From: Streptomyces sp. NBC_01353 | GTDB taxonomy: Bacteria; Actinomycetota; Actinomycetes; Streptomycetales; Streptomycetaceae | NCBI RefSeq assembly: GCF_036237275.1 | Contig: NZ_CP108352.1 | Span: 6,324,001-6,388,000, forward strand | DNA length: 64,000 nucleotides | Direction of reading: 5' to 3' | Shown: positions 44,633 to 53,988 of the stretch, piece after piece | Layout: the number at the start of each line of letters is the position of its first letter | How positions within the stretch are numbered: the stretch's first letter is position 1 | The notes under the pieces: model-generated | Databases searched by the model: none | What the model was told of the DNA's origin: nothing | The model's input: only the letters and a program-made list of their open reading frames with translations | Made by a program: the position numbers and the translations under genes

Positions 44633-45523
44633 ATGGTGGCGAAGAAGACCGCCGCGAAGAAGACCTCGACCGCCGGTACCGCCGGTACGGGCGGGGCGGC
44701 CAAGGACGTCACCGGAAAGAAGACGACCGTCACGAAGAAGGCGAACGCGGCGGCCCCGGCACGCACGAGCACGGCGAAGAAGACGGCCAACAGCACGGCG
44801 AGGAAGACGTCCGCCGAGAAGACGGCCCCCGATGAGGAGGCGGCCGCGAAGAAGGCTCCGGCGGCCAAGAAGGCCAAGGCCCCGGCGAGGAAGGCGGCCA
44901 CGAAGAAGGTCACCCCGGTCAAGAAGTCCACGACGGCCAAGAAGTCCACGACCGCCGAGAAGGCCCCGGCGGCGAAGAAAGCCCCGGTCAAGAAGGCCGC
45001 GGTCAAGAAGAAGGCCGCGTCCGCGGCGCAGCTGAAGCAGACAGGAGCCAGGACGGTGGCAGCGAAGAAGACCGCGGGAGGCGTGACGACGGCCGAGAAC
45101 GAGGCCGCGGTCCCCCAGGCTCGTACCGGCGAGCTCGCGGTGCGTCCCGGCGAGGACCCCTGGACGCCCGAGGAGGTCGCCGAGGCCCGCGCGGAGCTGG
45201 AGAGCGAGGTGCTCAGGCTCCGGGCCGAGCTGCTCCACTCCAAGGAGGAGCTGACCGGGCTGATGCGGGACTCCGGTGACGGCGCGGGCGACGACCAGGC
45301 CGACACCGGCACCAAGAACATCACGCGCGAGCACGAGCTGGCCCTGGCGGCCAACGCCCGCGAGATGCTCGAGCAGTCCGAGCACGCCCTGGAGCGGCTG
45401 GACGCGGGCACGTACGGGCTCTGCGAGGTCTGCGGCAAGCCGATCGGCAAGGCGCGGATGCAGGCGTTCCCGCGGGCCACGCTGTGCGTCGAGGACAAGC
45501 AGAAGCAGGAGCGTCGCGGCTGA
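44633..45523 (+). CDS. DksA/TraR-family protein with histone-H1-like arm
   Basis: A 296-residue protein in two parts. Residues 1-150 are almost only Lys, Ala, Thr, Pro and Val in AAKK/APAKK units, like histone H1 or mycobacterial HupB tails, and should bind DNA non-specifically. Residues 175-295 resemble DksA: a coiled coil (EEVAEARAELESEVLRLRAELLHSKEEL) and the finger YGLCEVCGKPIGKARMQAF-PRATLCVED. Only three finger Cys are present; the fourth position is Asp, so zinc binding may be altered. The coiled-coil tip could enter the RNA polymerase channel as in DksA. GAAGGGG precedes the ATG. Confidence 0.9.
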   Translation: MVAKKTAAKKTSTAGTAGTGGAAKDVTGKKTTVTKKANAAAPARTSTAKKTANSTARKTSAEKTAPDEEAAAKKAPAAKKAKAPARKAATKKVTPVKKSTTAKKSTTAEKAPAAKKAPVKKAAVKKKAASAAQLKQTGARTVAAKKTAGGVTTAENEAAVPQARTGELAVRPGEDPWTPEEVAEARAELESEVLRLRAELLHSKEELTGLMRDSGDGAGDDQADTGTKNITREHELALAANAREMLEQSEHALERLDAGTYGLCEVCGKPIGKARMQAFPRATLCVEDKQKQERRG

Positions 45524-45607
45524 TTCCGTGCCCGGCTGCCCTGACGGTGCCGCGGAGGCGTGCCGTACCCTCGTGCACAGTCAGGGCACCTAGGTTGAGG
45601 GACTCAC

Positions 45608-46186
45608 GTGGCAGAGGCGGAGCGCATCATCGGTACGCCGGATTCAGACGCGGACGGCGCGGCGGACGGCGAGACGGCGGCCCCCGCCGGGCAGCCCAAG
45701 GGCAAGCGCAAGATCGTCGCGCTCTTCGTGGTCGCTCTGCTCGCGTACCTGCTCGACCTCGGCAGCAAGTTGCTCGTGGTGGCCGAGCTGGAGGGCCGTG
45801 AGCCGATCCGGGTCGTCGGTGATCTGCTGACGTTCCATGTGATCCGCAACCCGGGTGCGGCCTTCGGTATGGGCGAGGCCTTCACGATCATCTTCACGTT
45901 CATCGCGGCGACGGTGATCGTCGTGATCGCCCGGCTCGCGCGCAAGCTCTACAGCACCTGGTGGGCCATCGCGCTCGGCATGCTCCTCGGCGGTGCGCTG
46001 GGCAACCTCACCGACCGGATCTTCCGCTCGCCGGGCGTCTTCGAGGGCGCGGTCGTCGACTTCATCGCGCCGGCCCACTTCGCCGTCTTCAACCTCGCGG
46101 ACTCGGCGATCGTCTGCGGCGGCTTCCTGATCGTGATCCTGTCCTTCCGGGGCCTGGACCCCGACGGCACCGTCCACAAGGACTGA
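45608..46186 (+). CDS. lspA: Lipoprotein signal peptidase LspA
   Basis: Cleaves signal peptides of prolipoproteins. Of the 192 residues, the first 35 are a hydrophilic arm and four spans follow. The catalytic Asp pair is Asp136 in [12 protein letters not shown] and Asp165 in FNLADSAIV, and [14 protein letters not shown] is the family motif after span 1. GAGGG precedes the GTG. It is followed 17 nt later by rluD, a common Gram-positive order. Confidence 0.96.
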   Translation: MAEAERIIGTPDSDADGAADGETAAPAGQPKGKRKIVALFVVALLAYLLDLGSKLLVVAELEGREPIRVVGDLLTFHVIRNPGAAFGMGEAFTIIFTFIAATVIVVIARLARKLYSTWWAIALGMLLGGALGNLTDRIFRSPGVFEGAVVDFIAPAHFAVFNLADSAIVCGGFLIVILSFRGLDPDGTVHKD

Positions 46187-46203
46187 CAAGGCATACTCGA
46201 CGG

Positions 46204-47145
46204 GTGAGTACGAGTCCCGAGATCCGAACCCTGCCCGTTCCCGATGGCCTGGAGGGCGAGCGCGTCGACGCCGCCATCGCCCGTATGTTCGGGTTCTCCC
46301 GTACGAAGGCGGCCGAACTGGCCGCCTCCGGGAAGGTCCAGGTCGACGGCGCCGTCGTCGGCAAGTCCGAGCGGGTCAGCGGAGGCGCGTGGCTCGAGGT
46401 CGAGATGCCCGGCGCCCCGGCGCCCGTGCAGATCGTGGCCGAGCCCGTCGAGGGCATGGAGATCATCCACGACGACGACGACATCGTCGTGATCATGAAG
46501 CCGGTCGGGGTGGCCGCCCACCCGAGCCCGGGCTGGACCGGAACGACGGTCATCGGCGGCCTCGCCGCCGCCGGGTACCGCATCTCCACCTCCGGCGCCG
46601 CCGAGCGCCAGGGCATCGTGCACCGGCTCGACGTCGGCACCTCGGGTCTCATGGTCGTCGCCAAGTCGGAGCGGGCGTACACGCTGCTCAAGGCGCAGTT
46701 CAAGGAGCGGGTCGTCGACAAGCGCTACCACGCGCTGGTCCAGGGCCACCCGGACCCGATGAGCGGCACCATCGACGCGCCCATCGGCCGCCACCCCCAC
46801 CACGACTACAAGTGGGCCGTCACCGCAGAGGGCAAGCCCTCGGTGACGCACTACGACCTGATCGAGGCGTACCGCGCGGCCTCGCTGCTCGACATCAAGC
46901 TGGAGACCGGCCGCACCCACCAGATCCGGGTGCACATGTCGGCCCACCGCCACCCCTGCGTCGGCGACCTCACCTACGGCGCCGATCCGACGATGGCGAA
47001 GCGGCTCGGTCTGACGAGGCAGTGGCTCCACGCCGTACGGCTGGGCTTCGAGCACCCGTCGGACGGGCGCTGGGTCGAGTTCGCGAGCACCTACCCGGCG
47101 GACCTGCAGAACGCGCTGGAGCGGATCGCGGCGGAGAGCGCGTGA
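46204..47145 (+). CDS. 23S rRNA pseudouridine synthase, RluD family
   Basis: A 313-residue RluA/RluD-type enzyme with an N-terminal S4 domain ([31 protein letters not shown]), then the synthase domain with catalytic Asp143 in [27 protein letters not shown] and [13 protein letters not shown]. The exact uridines modified are not certain, although RluD itself makes pseudouridines 1911, 1915 and 1917 in 23S rRNA. The GTG lacks a Shine-Dalgarno and has CATACT 6 nt upstream, so a leaderless transcript is possible in addition to read-through from lspA. Confidence 0.94.
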   Translation: MSTSPEIRTLPVPDGLEGERVDAAIARMFGFSRTKAAELAASGKVQVDGAVVGKSERVSGGAWLEVEMPGAPAPVQIVAEPVEGMEIIHDDDDIVVIMKPVGVAAHPSPGWTGTTVIGGLAAAGYRISTSGAAERQGIVHRLDVGTSGLMVVAKSERAYTLLKAQFKERVVDKRYHALVQGHPDPMSGTIDAPIGRHPHHDYKWAVTAEGKPSVTHYDLIEAYRAASLLDIKLETGRTHQIRVHMSAHRHPCVGDLTYGADPTMAKRLGLTRQWLHAVRLGFEHPSDGRWVEFASTYPADLQNALERIAAESA

Positions 47146-47609
47146 CCACGGGGTTCTCGGTGCGGGAGGCGCGCGGGCCCGAGGACCGCGAGGCCTGCTT
47201 CGCGGTGCGACGGGACGTCTTCGTGGTCGAGCAGCGGGTGCCGCAGGAGATCGAGTACGACCGGTACGACGAGACGGCCGTGCACGTCCTCGCCGTCCGC
47301 GAGGACGGACTGCCGCTGGGCACAGGACGGCTGATCCACGGCGAGGACGCGGTCGGCAAGACCGGCGCCGACACGTCCGTGGGCTCGCTGGGGCGGCTCG
47401 CCGTCACCAAGGCCGCGCGCGGCCTGGGGGTCGGCGTGACGCTCGTCCGCGCCATCGAGGACGCCGCCCGTGCGCGCGGGCTGGCGGCCGTGGACCTCCA
47501 CGCCCAGACCCAGGCGCTCGGTTTCTACGAGCGGCTCGGCTACGAGGCGTACGGCCCCGAGTTCCAGGACGCAGGCATTCCGCACCGCGCGATGCGGCGG
47601 GCGCTCTAG
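47142..47609 (+). CDS. GNAT family N-acetyltransferase
   Basis: A 155-residue acetyltransferase. The acetyl-CoA loop is seen in [22 protein letters not shown] (Q/RxxGxG/A pattern), followed by [23 protein letters not shown]. The N terminus ([25 protein letters not shown]) resembles the ElaA-like branch. GTGA overlap with the rluD gene links the two. Substrate unknown. Confidence 0.92.
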   Translation: MTTGFSVREARGPEDREACFAVRRDVFVVEQRVPQEIEYDRYDETAVHVLAVREDGLPLGTGRLIHGEDAVGKTGADTSVGSLGRLAVTKAARGLGVGVTLVRAIEDAARARGLAAVDLHAQTQALGFYERLGYEAYGPEFQDAGIPHRAMRRAL

Positions 47610-47632
47610 GGGCGTCCGGAGTGTCCGCGCGG

Positions 47633-47673
47633 GCTCACGGGGGCGTTCCCCCCCCCGAGTCCCGCCCGTGAGC
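47633..47673 (+). terminator. Hairpin after the GNAT gene
   Basis: GCTCACGGG and CCCGTGAGC form a 9-bp stem around 23 nt that include a run of nine C (47648-47656). No U tract. Probably ends the lspA-rluD-GNAT transcript. Confidence 0.6.
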
Positions 47674-47767
47674 GGCGCCGCACGGCGGGTTTGGGTGAAT
47701 TCGTCCCCGCCCGTGGCAGGGTTGAGGCCCGATCATCGACCGTGCCGCCAGGCCGGGAGGGCTCACC

Positions 47768-49354
47768 GTGGACCAACTGGCCCTGTTGTTCCTGCTGTTG
47801 CTCGGCGCGCTGCTCACCGTGCCGCTCGGGGACAGGCTCGGGCTGCCGGCCCCGGTGCTCATGACCCTCGTCGGGATCGTGCTGGCCTTCCTGCCCTTCG
47901 TACCCAACGTCGAGATCCCGCCCGAGTACATCCTGCCGCTCGTCCTCCCGCCGCTCCTCTACGCCTCCGTGCAGCGCACCTCCTGGCGCCAGTTCGCGGC
48001 CAACAGGCGGCCCATCTTCCTGCTCGCCGTGGCCCTGGTCTTCGTCACCACTGCCGCCGTGGCCGCCATGGCACACGCGCTCGTCCCGGGGCTTCCGCTC
48101 GCCGCCGCCGTCGCGCTCGGCGCGCTCGTCGCGCCGCCCGACCCGGTCGCGGCGACCGCCGTCGCCGGTTCGCTCGGACTGCCGCGCCGGCTCGTCTCGA
48201 TCCTGGAGGGCGAAGGGCTCTTCAACGACGTCACCGCGATCGTGCTCTACCACGTGGCCATCGGCGCGGCCGTCGGCGGCACCTTCTCCTGGGAGGGCGC
48301 CGGCGCTGAACTCGTCCTGTCGGCCGTCGTCGCCATCGTCGTCGGGCTCGTCCTCGGCTGGCTCAGCAACAAGCTGATGGGTCTGCTCGGCGAGCCCACC
48401 CTCCAGACGGGGCTCACCCTCCTCGTCCCCTTCGTCGCCTACGTCCTCGCCGAGGAGCTGCGCGGCTCCGGCGTGCTCGCCGTCCTCGTCGTCGCCCTCT
48501 ACCTCGCCGAGCACGCACTCGACGCCGACGACGTCATGGGCCGGCTCGCCGGACAGACCTTCTGGCAGATCGTCGACACCCTGGTCACCGGCATCGCCTT
48601 CGGACTCATCGGACTCGAACTGCACAACGTCTTCGGCACCGGAGACGGCCGCCTGGGCGAGATGTTCGGCTGGGGCGCGGCGGTGACCGGTGTCGTCATC
48701 GGCGTACGGCTGCTGTGGCTGATGCCCGCCACCTGGCTGGCCAAGCGCCTGCACACCCGTCGCGACTACGACGAGGAGATCCCCATGAGCTGGCGGGAGA
48801 CCGTCGTCATGTGGTGGTCCGGGATGCGCGGGGTGGCCTCGGTGGCGCTGGCGCTCGCCATCCCGCTGCGTACGGACGACGGCTCGCCGTTCCCCGGCCG
48901 GGACGAGATCGTCTTCATCGCCTTCTGTGTGATCATGACCACCCTGGTCCTCCAGGGACTCACCCTGCCCTGGCTGGTCAAGCGGCTCGGGGTGGAGGCG
49001 GACACGGACGCCGAGCGCGCCTTGGAGCGTGAGCTCGCGCTCCGTGCGGCGAAGGCGGCCAAGCGCCGCCTCAAGGAGATCGAGGACGTGGAGGAGCTGC
49101 CCGAGGAGGTTCAGGAGCGGCTGCTGCGCGGGGCGTTCGACATCGGGGCGCGGGTCAGTCCCGACATGCTGGACGAGGAGCGCCGGGCGGCGTTCGCCGA
49201 GCGGGCCGGACGCCTCAAGGCCGTGCAGCGCATCCAGCGGGAGATGATGTCGGCCGCCCGCCACGAGGTGCTCTCGGCGCGGAACGAGCCGGGCACCGAT
49301 CCCGAGGTGGTCGACCGGGTGCTGCGCCAGCTGGACGTGCGCAGCATGAGATGA
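47768..49354 (+). CDS. Cation/proton antiporter, CPA1 type
   Basis: A 528-residue membrane protein with about 12 spans over the first 400 residues and a helical charged cytoplasmic tail. The ion-binding EGLFNDVTAIVLYHVAIG carries the ND motif of CPA1 exchangers, and GALVAPPDPVAATAVAGSLG and MMWWSGMRGVASVALALAIPL-like segments (here VVMWWSGMRGVASVALA) are family signatures. It should exchange Na+ or K+ for H+. The GTG follows GGGAGGG. Its stop overlaps an in-frame ATG of the next gene. Confidence 0.93.
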   Translation: MDQLALLFLLLLGALLTVPLGDRLGLPAPVLMTLVGIVLAFLPFVPNVEIPPEYILPLVLPPLLYASVQRTSWRQFAANRRPIFLLAVALVFVTTAAVAAMAHALVPGLPLAAAVALGALVAPPDPVAATAVAGSLGLPRRLVSILEGEGLFNDVTAIVLYHVAIGAAVGGTFSWEGAGAELVLSAVVAIVVGLVLGWLSNKLMGLLGEPTLQTGLTLLVPFVAYVLAEELRGSGVLAVLVVALYLAEHALDADDVMGRLAGQTFWQIVDTLVTGIAFGLIGLELHNVFGTGDGRLGEMFGWGAAVTGVVIGVRLLWLMPATWLAKRLHTRRDYDEEIPMSWRETVVMWWSGMRGVASVALALAIPLRTDDGSPFPGRDEIVFIAFCVIMTTLVLQGLTLPWLVKRLGVEADTDAERALERELALRAAKAAKRRLKEIEDVEELPEEVQERLLRGAFDIGARVSPDMLDEERRAAFAERAGRLKAVQRIQREMMSAARHEVLSARNEPGTDPEVVDRVLRQLDVRSMR

Positions 49355-49380
49355 CCCGGCCGGCTGGCAGGATGGACCGC

Positions 49381-49950
49381 ATGGACATCATGCTTTTCCA
49401 CTCGACCTACGGTCTGCGTCCGGCGGTGGAGGCCGCGGCCGAGCGGCTGCGGGCCGCCGGGCACCTGGTGCACGTGCCCGACCTCTTCGAGGGCCGGACG
49501 GCCGAGACCGTGGAAGAGGGCATGGCGATCAAGGAGGAGATCGGCAAGGAGGAGCTGCTGAAGCGCGCGATCCTCGCCGCGGCTCCGTACTCCGAGCGCG
49601 GTCTCCTCTACGCGGGCTTCTCGTTCGGCGCCTCGGTCGCGCAGACCCTCGCGCTGGGCGACGACAAGGCGCGCGGGCTGCTGCTGCTCCACGGTACCTC
49701 GGACATCGCCGAGAGCGCGTCCGCCGACGACCTTCCCGTACAGCTGCACATCGCCGACCCGGACCCCTTCGAATCGCACGACTGGCTGACGTCCTGGTAT
49801 CTGCGGATGGGGAAGGCGGGGGCGGACGTGGAGGTCTACCGCTACCCGGGCGCCGGTCATCTCTACACCGATCCTGAGCTGCCGGACTGGGACGAGGGCG
49901 CCGCCGAGCAGACCTGGGCGATCGCGCTGGCGTTTCTGGAGAGTCTGTAG
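49381..49950 (+). CDS. Dienelactone hydrolase family protein
   Basis: A 189-residue alpha/beta hydrolase. The sequence begins MDIMLFHSTYGLRPAVEAAAERLR. Instead of the usual Cys or Ser nucleophile elbow it shows YAGFSFGASVAQTLA (G-F-S-F-G, with Ser in the elbow). LLLHGTSD, LHIADPDPF and YPGAGHLYTDPELPDWDE supply the Asp and His. Start choice: this ATG has AGGA 8 nt upstream. An ATG at 49351 that overlaps the antiporter stop would add ten residues. Substrate unknown. Confidence 0.9.
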   Translation: MDIMLFHSTYGLRPAVEAAAERLRAAGHLVHVPDLFEGRTAETVEEGMAIKEEIGKEELLKRAILAAAPYSERGLLYAGFSFGASVAQTLALGDDKARGLLLLHGTSDIAESASADDLPVQLHIADPDPFESHDWLTSWYLRMGKAGADVEVYRYPGAGHLYTDPELPDWDEGAAEQTWAIALAFLESL

Positions 49951-49959
49951 GACGTACGG

Positions 49960-49993
49960 AAGGGCGCGGCGGGGGCTCTCCCGCCGCGCCCTT
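49960..49993. terminator. Bidirectional terminator between convergent genes
   Basis: AAGGGCGCGGCGGG and its exact complement (14-bp stem) around a 6-base loop, flanked by AA and TT. It lies 9 nt after the hydrolase stop and 20 nt beyond the stop of the opposing protease gene. Confidence 0.85.
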
Positions 49994-50013
49994 CTCATTC
50001 ATTCGAGGCGATG

Positions 50014-51009
50014 TCAGCCGGCGCGGTACGCGGTCCACATGCTGCTCATCCGCGCGACCTGGCCCGCGGTGAACTGGTACATGCACGAGTCGTACGTGTA
50101 GTCCATGAAGTTGTGGATCGGGTCCACACCGGCCTTGGACGCGCAGCTGTCACGGCCGGTCGGGCACTCGTACGCCGGGCTCTTCTCGGCCGGGGTGTCG
50201 CTCACCGAGTCGCCGGATCCGTTGCAGCCGCCCTGGAACGTGTGGTACAGCCCCAGCCAGTGGCCGACCTCGTGGGTCGCGGTGTCGCCCTCGTTGTAGT
50301 TGGCCGCGGAGCCGCCCGGCAGCGAGGAGTCGAGGACGACCACACCGTCCATCGACGGGCTCGAGTTGTACGAGGACGGGAAGGTCGCCCAGCCGAGCAG
50401 ACCGCCGCTGAGCTTGGCCGTGTAGAAGTTCAGCGCGCCGGCGCCGCCCTTGCGCAGCGTCTGCTTCATCTGCTTCTCGGCCGTGGAACCGGACGCCAGG
50501 TTGTACCAGGTGGCGTTGTCCGTGTAGTCGGTCGAGGCAAGGGTGAACTGGAAGTTGGTGTTCACGTTGCCGGTGCCCTGGCCGCCGTAGGCCGCGTTGA
50601 GGACCGCCAGCTGCTGGCTGATGTCGGTGGCGGTCAGCTTGCCGGCGGTGCCGCTGTGGACGACGTGGAAGTAGACCGGGATGTCCACCACGGCGGCGGT
50701 GGAGTTCATGCCGCTCGCGCGGACCGACTCCAGTCTCTTCTTCAGGTCCGCGTCCATGGCCTTGGCCTGGGCGGCGGAGACCTCGTTGGGCTCGTCGGCG
50801 TGGGTGGTGGCGCCGCGGGCCTTGCGGGCGCCGGAAAGGGTCTCCGTACCGTCCGCGCACTCCTCGGCGGAGGGAGCGGCGGCCGTCGTGGTGGTGGCCG
50901 GGGCGGCCGACGGGGCGGAGAGGGGGGCCAGGGCCAGGGTTCCGGCCATGACCGCGGTGCCGAGCACACGACGTGACATACGCGGCGATATACGAACAAG
51001 AGCACGCAC
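50014..51009 (-). CDS. Secreted zinc metalloprotease (M43, PAPP-A-like)
   Basis: A 331-residue exported protease. The N terminus has a signal peptide ([26 protein letters not shown]) with a likely propeptide after it. The zinc site [11 protein letters not shown] (246-256) is the extended HExxHxxGxxH, and the Met-turn is [15 protein letters not shown]. Cys pairs ([23 protein letters not shown]) suggest disulfides. These are the features of M43 cytophagalysin/pappalysin proteases. The GTG has GAGGAG 6 nt upstream. Confidence 0.94.
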   Translation of the reverse strand: MRALVRISPRMSRRVLGTAVMAGTLALAPLSAPSAAPATTTTAAAPSAEECADGTETLSGARKARGATTHADEPNEVSAAQAKAMDADLKKRLESVRASGMNSTAAVVDIPVYFHVVHSGTAGKLTATDISQQLAVLNAAYGGQGTGNVNTNFQFTLASTDYTDNATWYNLASGSTAEKQMKQTLRKGGAGALNFYTAKLSGGLLGWATFPSSYNSSPSMDGVVVLDSSLPGGSAANYNEGDTATHEVGHWLGLYHTFQGGCNGSGDSVSDTPAEKSPAYECPTGRDSCASKAGVDPIHNFMDYTYDSCMYQFTAGQVARMSSMWTAYRAG

Positions 51010-51198
51010 TGGTGACTCCTCGCGGGGGGTTCGTGGAGAGGCAATTCCTCGCCACCGCGGGGAGATTACGGGTCCATGTCAGACGTTGTTGAGCATTGAT
51101 CAAGCCCAATCATTCATGGTGCAAAGCGGGTCATGGGGAAGAAAAACTTTCGCCCGTTCCGGAGTTTGAGACGTGGACGTAACGAACGAGGCGCCAGT

Positions 51199-51244
51199 GG
51201 CGGGTGGTGTGTCCGGATTCGATCTCCCGAACTCACCACCCGCC
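51199..51244 (-). terminator. Long-loop inverted repeat downstream of phoD
   Basis: GGCGGGTGGTG and CACCACCCGCC (11 bp, exact) around a 24-nt loop. It may end the phoD transcript, though a loop of this size and no U tract make this uncertain. Confidence 0.4.
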
Positions 51245-51257
51245 GTCGCGATGTGAT

Positions 51258-51273
51258 CTCCTGTTAACAGGAG
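51258..51273. promoter_or_regulatory. 16-bp palindrome downstream of phoD
   Basis: CTCCTGTTAACAGGAG is perfectly symmetric and is flanked by TGAT and (after one extra C) GATCA, extending the symmetry. It looks like a protein-binding site or a short terminator. It is too far from the metalloprotease start (about 250 bp) for a simple operator. Confidence 0.45.
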
Positions 51274-51328
51274 CGATCATGGCCGAAAATCGACCATGGC
51301 GTCATGTCGGCGAAAGGCCGGGGCAAGC

Positions 51329-52978
51329 TCAGCGCACCGGCTGGTACACCCGCTCGACGCGCTGCGTTCCGTTCCGCGTCCGGTACGAGCGCGACCAGGC
51401 GGCCGTCGCGTCCGCCTCCGCCTTGTCGGAGACCGTGTAGTAGTCCATCTGGGACTGCTCGGCGGTCACATCGAGCACGCCGTAGCCGTGGTGGTCCATG
51501 TCCACCCACTTCACATGGCGGTTGGCGGCCTTGACCGCCCCGGCCGCCACCACCGAGAGCGTGCCCGGTGCCACATGGAGGATGTCGTCCAGGTTGTCCG
51601 AGGTCACCGAGGTCACCACGAACTCGGTCGCCGCCGACTGCGACAGCGGGTACGTCGCCGCCTTCACGGGGACGTCGTTGGCCCAGGCCATGTGGATGTC
51701 ACCGGTCAGGAAGACGGTGTTCCGGATGGACCGCTGGGTCAGATGCGCCAGCAGCTCCTTGCGGTCGTCCGTGTAGCCGTCCCACTGGTCGACGTTGACC
51801 GCGAGGCCCTCCTTCGGCAGACCCAGCAACTCCGCCAGCGGGCCGAGCAGATGGGCGGGCAGGGCGCCGAAGGCGACCGGCGAGATCATCACCGAGGTGC
51901 CGACCAGCTTCCAGGTGGCGTCGGAGCCGGCGAGGCCGGACTTCAGCCAGTCCAGCTGGGCGCGGCCGGTGAGCGTACGCTCCGGGTCGTCGATCGCGCC
52001 CTTGCCGATGCCCGCCTGCTGCGAGCGGAAGGAGCGCAGGTCGAGCAGGTGCAGATCGGCCAGCTTGCCGAAGCGCAGCCGCCGGTAGACCGTGCCCTCG
52101 GTCGAGGCGCGGACCGGCATCCACTCGAAGTACGCCTGCTTGGCGGCGGCGACCCGGGCCGCCCACTCGCCCTCGGTGCCGGGCGTGTGGTTCTCCGCCC
52201 CGCCCGACCAGGCGTCGTTGGCGACCTCGTGGTCGTCCCAGATCGCGATCATCGGGTGCGCGGCGTGCAGCGCCTGCAGATCGGCGTCCGTCTTGTACTT
52301 CCCGTGCCGGGTGCGGTAGTCGGACAGCGAGACGATCTCGTGCTTCGGCTCGTGCTGCCGGACGACGTACTTCGCCTCCGGGTAGCCGCCGGTGCCGTAC
52401 TCGTAGATGTAGTCGCCGAGATGGAGGATCGCGTCCAGGTCCGCGCGGGCCGCGAGGTGGCGGTACGCGGAGAAGTAGCCGGACTCCCAGTTGGCGCAGG
52501 AGACGACGCCGAACCGGACGCCGGGCGTGACGGCGTCGGTGGCCGGCGTGGTGCGGGTGCGGCCGACGGGGGAGACGGCGTCGCCCGCCGTGAAGCGGTA
52601 CCAGTGGGCCGTCGCCGGGCGAAGGCCCCTGACGTCCACCTTGACCGTGTGGTCGGAGGCGGCCGTCGCGTCGGCGGTGCCACGGGCCACGATCCGGGTG
52701 AAGGCCCGGTCCTCGGCCACCTCCCAGCCGACCGTGACGGCGGGGCCTCTGCCGGATCCGGGACCGGCGTCGGGGGTGGGTGTCACACGGGTCCAGAGCA
52801 GGACGCCGTCGGGCAGCGGGTCGCCGGAGGCGACACCGTGCAGAAACGCGGGTGCCTCGGAGTCCGCGAACGCGGGGGAGGCGGCGCCCACCAGCGCCGG
52901 CGTGGCGACGGCCGTGACGGCGGCGGCCTTCACGACCGTACGGCGGGTGGGGGCAGGGGATATGTGTCGACTGGTCAC
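51329..52978 (-). CDS. phoD: Alkaline phosphatase/phosphodiesterase PhoD
   Basis: A secreted metallophosphoesterase that releases phosphate from esters and nucleotides. The 549-residue precursor has a Tat signal ([21 protein letters not shown], cleavage near SPAFA). An N-terminal beta domain follows, then the metal-site motifs [49 protein letters not shown] and [13 protein letters not shown]. Streptomyces PhoD is usually under PhoR-PhoP control; I see no clear tandem PHO boxes upstream. The GTG start lacks a Shine-Dalgarno, and CATACT lies about 22 nt upstream. Confidence 0.95.
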   Translation of the reverse strand: MTSRHISPAPTRRTVVKAAAVTAVATPALVGAASPAFADSEAPAFLHGVASGDPLPDGVLLWTRVTPTPDAGPGSGRGPAVTVGWEVAEDRAFTRIVARGTADATAASDHTVKVDVRGLRPATAHWYRFTAGDAVSPVGRTRTTPATDAVTPGVRFGVVSCANWESGYFSAYRHLAARADLDAILHLGDYIYEYGTGGYPEAKYVVRQHEPKHEIVSLSDYRTRHGKYKTDADLQALHAAHPMIAIWDDHEVANDAWSGGAENHTPGTEGEWAARVAAAKQAYFEWMPVRASTEGTVYRRLRFGKLADLHLLDLRSFRSQQAGIGKGAIDDPERTLTGRAQLDWLKSGLAGSDATWKLVGTSVMISPVAFGALPAHLLGPLAELLGLPKEGLAVNVDQWDGYTDDRKELLAHLTQRSIRNTVFLTGDIHMAWANDVPVKAATYPLSQSAATEFVVTSVTSDNLDDILHVAPGTLSVVAAGAVKAANRHVKWVDMDHHGYGVLDVTAEQSQMDYYTVSDKAEADATAAWSRSYRTRNGTQRVERVYQPVR

Positions 52979-53084
52979 GGGCAGTCAGATTACTGACCAG
53001 TATGACGAACAGGCAGGCGAAAACCGGAAAGTTCGCACACTCGTCGCCCGGCGGACGTGAGCGTTCGCCGCCGCCCGTGCGGGG

Positions 53085-53118
53085 CGGGTCCGCGGGGGCC
53101 GGGGCTCCCGCGGACCCG
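53085..53118 (-). terminator. Hairpin after the DsbA-like gene
   Basis: CGGGTCCGCGGG and its exact complement (12 bp) around a 10-base loop, 8 nt past the stop. No U tract. Confidence 0.75.
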
Positions 53119-53126
53119 AGCGCCTG

Positions 53127-53942
53127 TCAGCCCTTGAGCGCCGGGGTGATCGCGGCGTTGAACTGCTCCACCGTCAGCGGCGGGTTCTCGCTGCCCTCGG
53201 CCGTCAGGGCCTTGCCGTCCATCTTCAGCGACGGCGTGCCCTTCACACCGCTGGCGTCGAACGCCGCGGACATCTTCATCGCCCAGGCGTCGAAGGTGCC
53301 GTTCTCCACGTTCTTCTTGAACTCCGCGTTGCCCTTCAGCGCCGGGACCGAGTCCGCGACGTCCAGGAGGTAGGAGTCCTTCGCGAACTTGTCCTGGCTC
53401 TCCTCCGGGTGGAACTGGGCGGAGTAGAGGGCGGACTTGTACTTCAGGAACGCCTCGGGGCTCACGTTCAGCGCCGCGCCCAGCGCCGACAGCGCGTTCT
53501 TGGAGCCCTCGCCCTGGTCGACGTTGTCGATGAAGGTGGCGCCGACGTACTTGACCTTGTACTTGCCGGCCTCGACGTCCTTCTCGACCGTCGCGCCGAC
53601 CTGCTGCTCGAAGGTCGCGCAGACCGGGCAGCGCGAGTCCTCGTAGAGCTCCAGCGTCTTCTTCGCGGACGCCTTGCCGACGACGACCGTCGTGCCGTTC
53701 GTGCCCTCGGTGTTCTTGGGCGCGGTGATGGTCGACTCCTTCGCCACCGCCTCCCAGTGGGACGGCTTGTTGGCCTGGACGACGGCGTAGCCGATGCCGC
53801 CGGCGACCGCCAGGGCGGCGACCGCCGACACGGCGACGATCACCTGGCGACGGGCCTTGTCCTTCTTGGCCTGACGCTCGCGCTCGATGCGCAGCCGCTC
53901 GCGGGCGGCCGCCTTGTTGGCCTGGCTGTTGCGTGCACTCAT
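53127..53942 (-). CDS. Membrane-anchored DsbA-like thiol-disulfide protein
   Basis: A 271-residue thioredoxin-fold protein. A basic cytoplasmic arm (RERLRIERERQAKKDKARR) precedes one span at about 33-55. Outside, the DsbA-like domain has the active site SRCPVCATF (Cys105 and Cys108), the insert with FHPEESQDKFAKDSY and the cis-Pro loop KGTPSLKMDG. It should oxidise or isomerise disulfides in exported proteins. GGAG lies 9 nt before the ATG. The next gene upstream on the strand encodes a small membrane protein, but it has no Cys-x-x-Cys that would mark it as the redox partner. Confidence 0.92.
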   Translation of the reverse strand: MSARNSQANKAAARERLRIERERQAKKDKARRQVIVAVSAVAALAVAGGIGYAVVQANKPSHWEAVAKESTITAPKNTEGTNGTTVVVGKASAKKTLELYEDSRCPVCATFEQQVGATVEKDVEAGKYKVKYVGATFIDNVDQGEGSKNALSALGAALNVSPEAFLKYKSALYSAQFHPEESQDKFAKDSYLLDVADSVPALKGNAEFKKNVENGTFDAWAMKMSAAFDASGVKGTPSLKMDGKALTAEGSENPPLTVEQFNAAITPALKG

Positions 53943-53988
53943 GGTCGTGATCTCCGTGAAAGGTCGAAAGAAAGGGGGGTTGCGGTGC

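Larger units (their letters stand above)
51010..51328. other. Intergenic region between the metalloprotease and phoD genes
   Basis: No gene is seen. Unusually AT-rich for this window (about 51070-51170), it should contain the metalloprotease promoter. Toward phoD it carries a long inverted repeat and a 16-bp palindrome, listed separately. Confidence 0.5.

Noticed and set aside
47648-47656. A run of nine cytosines as a phase-variable tract or sequencing error
   Set aside because: It is intergenic, in the loop of a likely terminator, and affects no reading frame.
52979-53060. PHO boxes upstream of phoD
   Set aside because: Only one loose match (GCTCACGTCCG) is seen. The tandem 11-nt direct repeats expected for PhoP binding are not evident.
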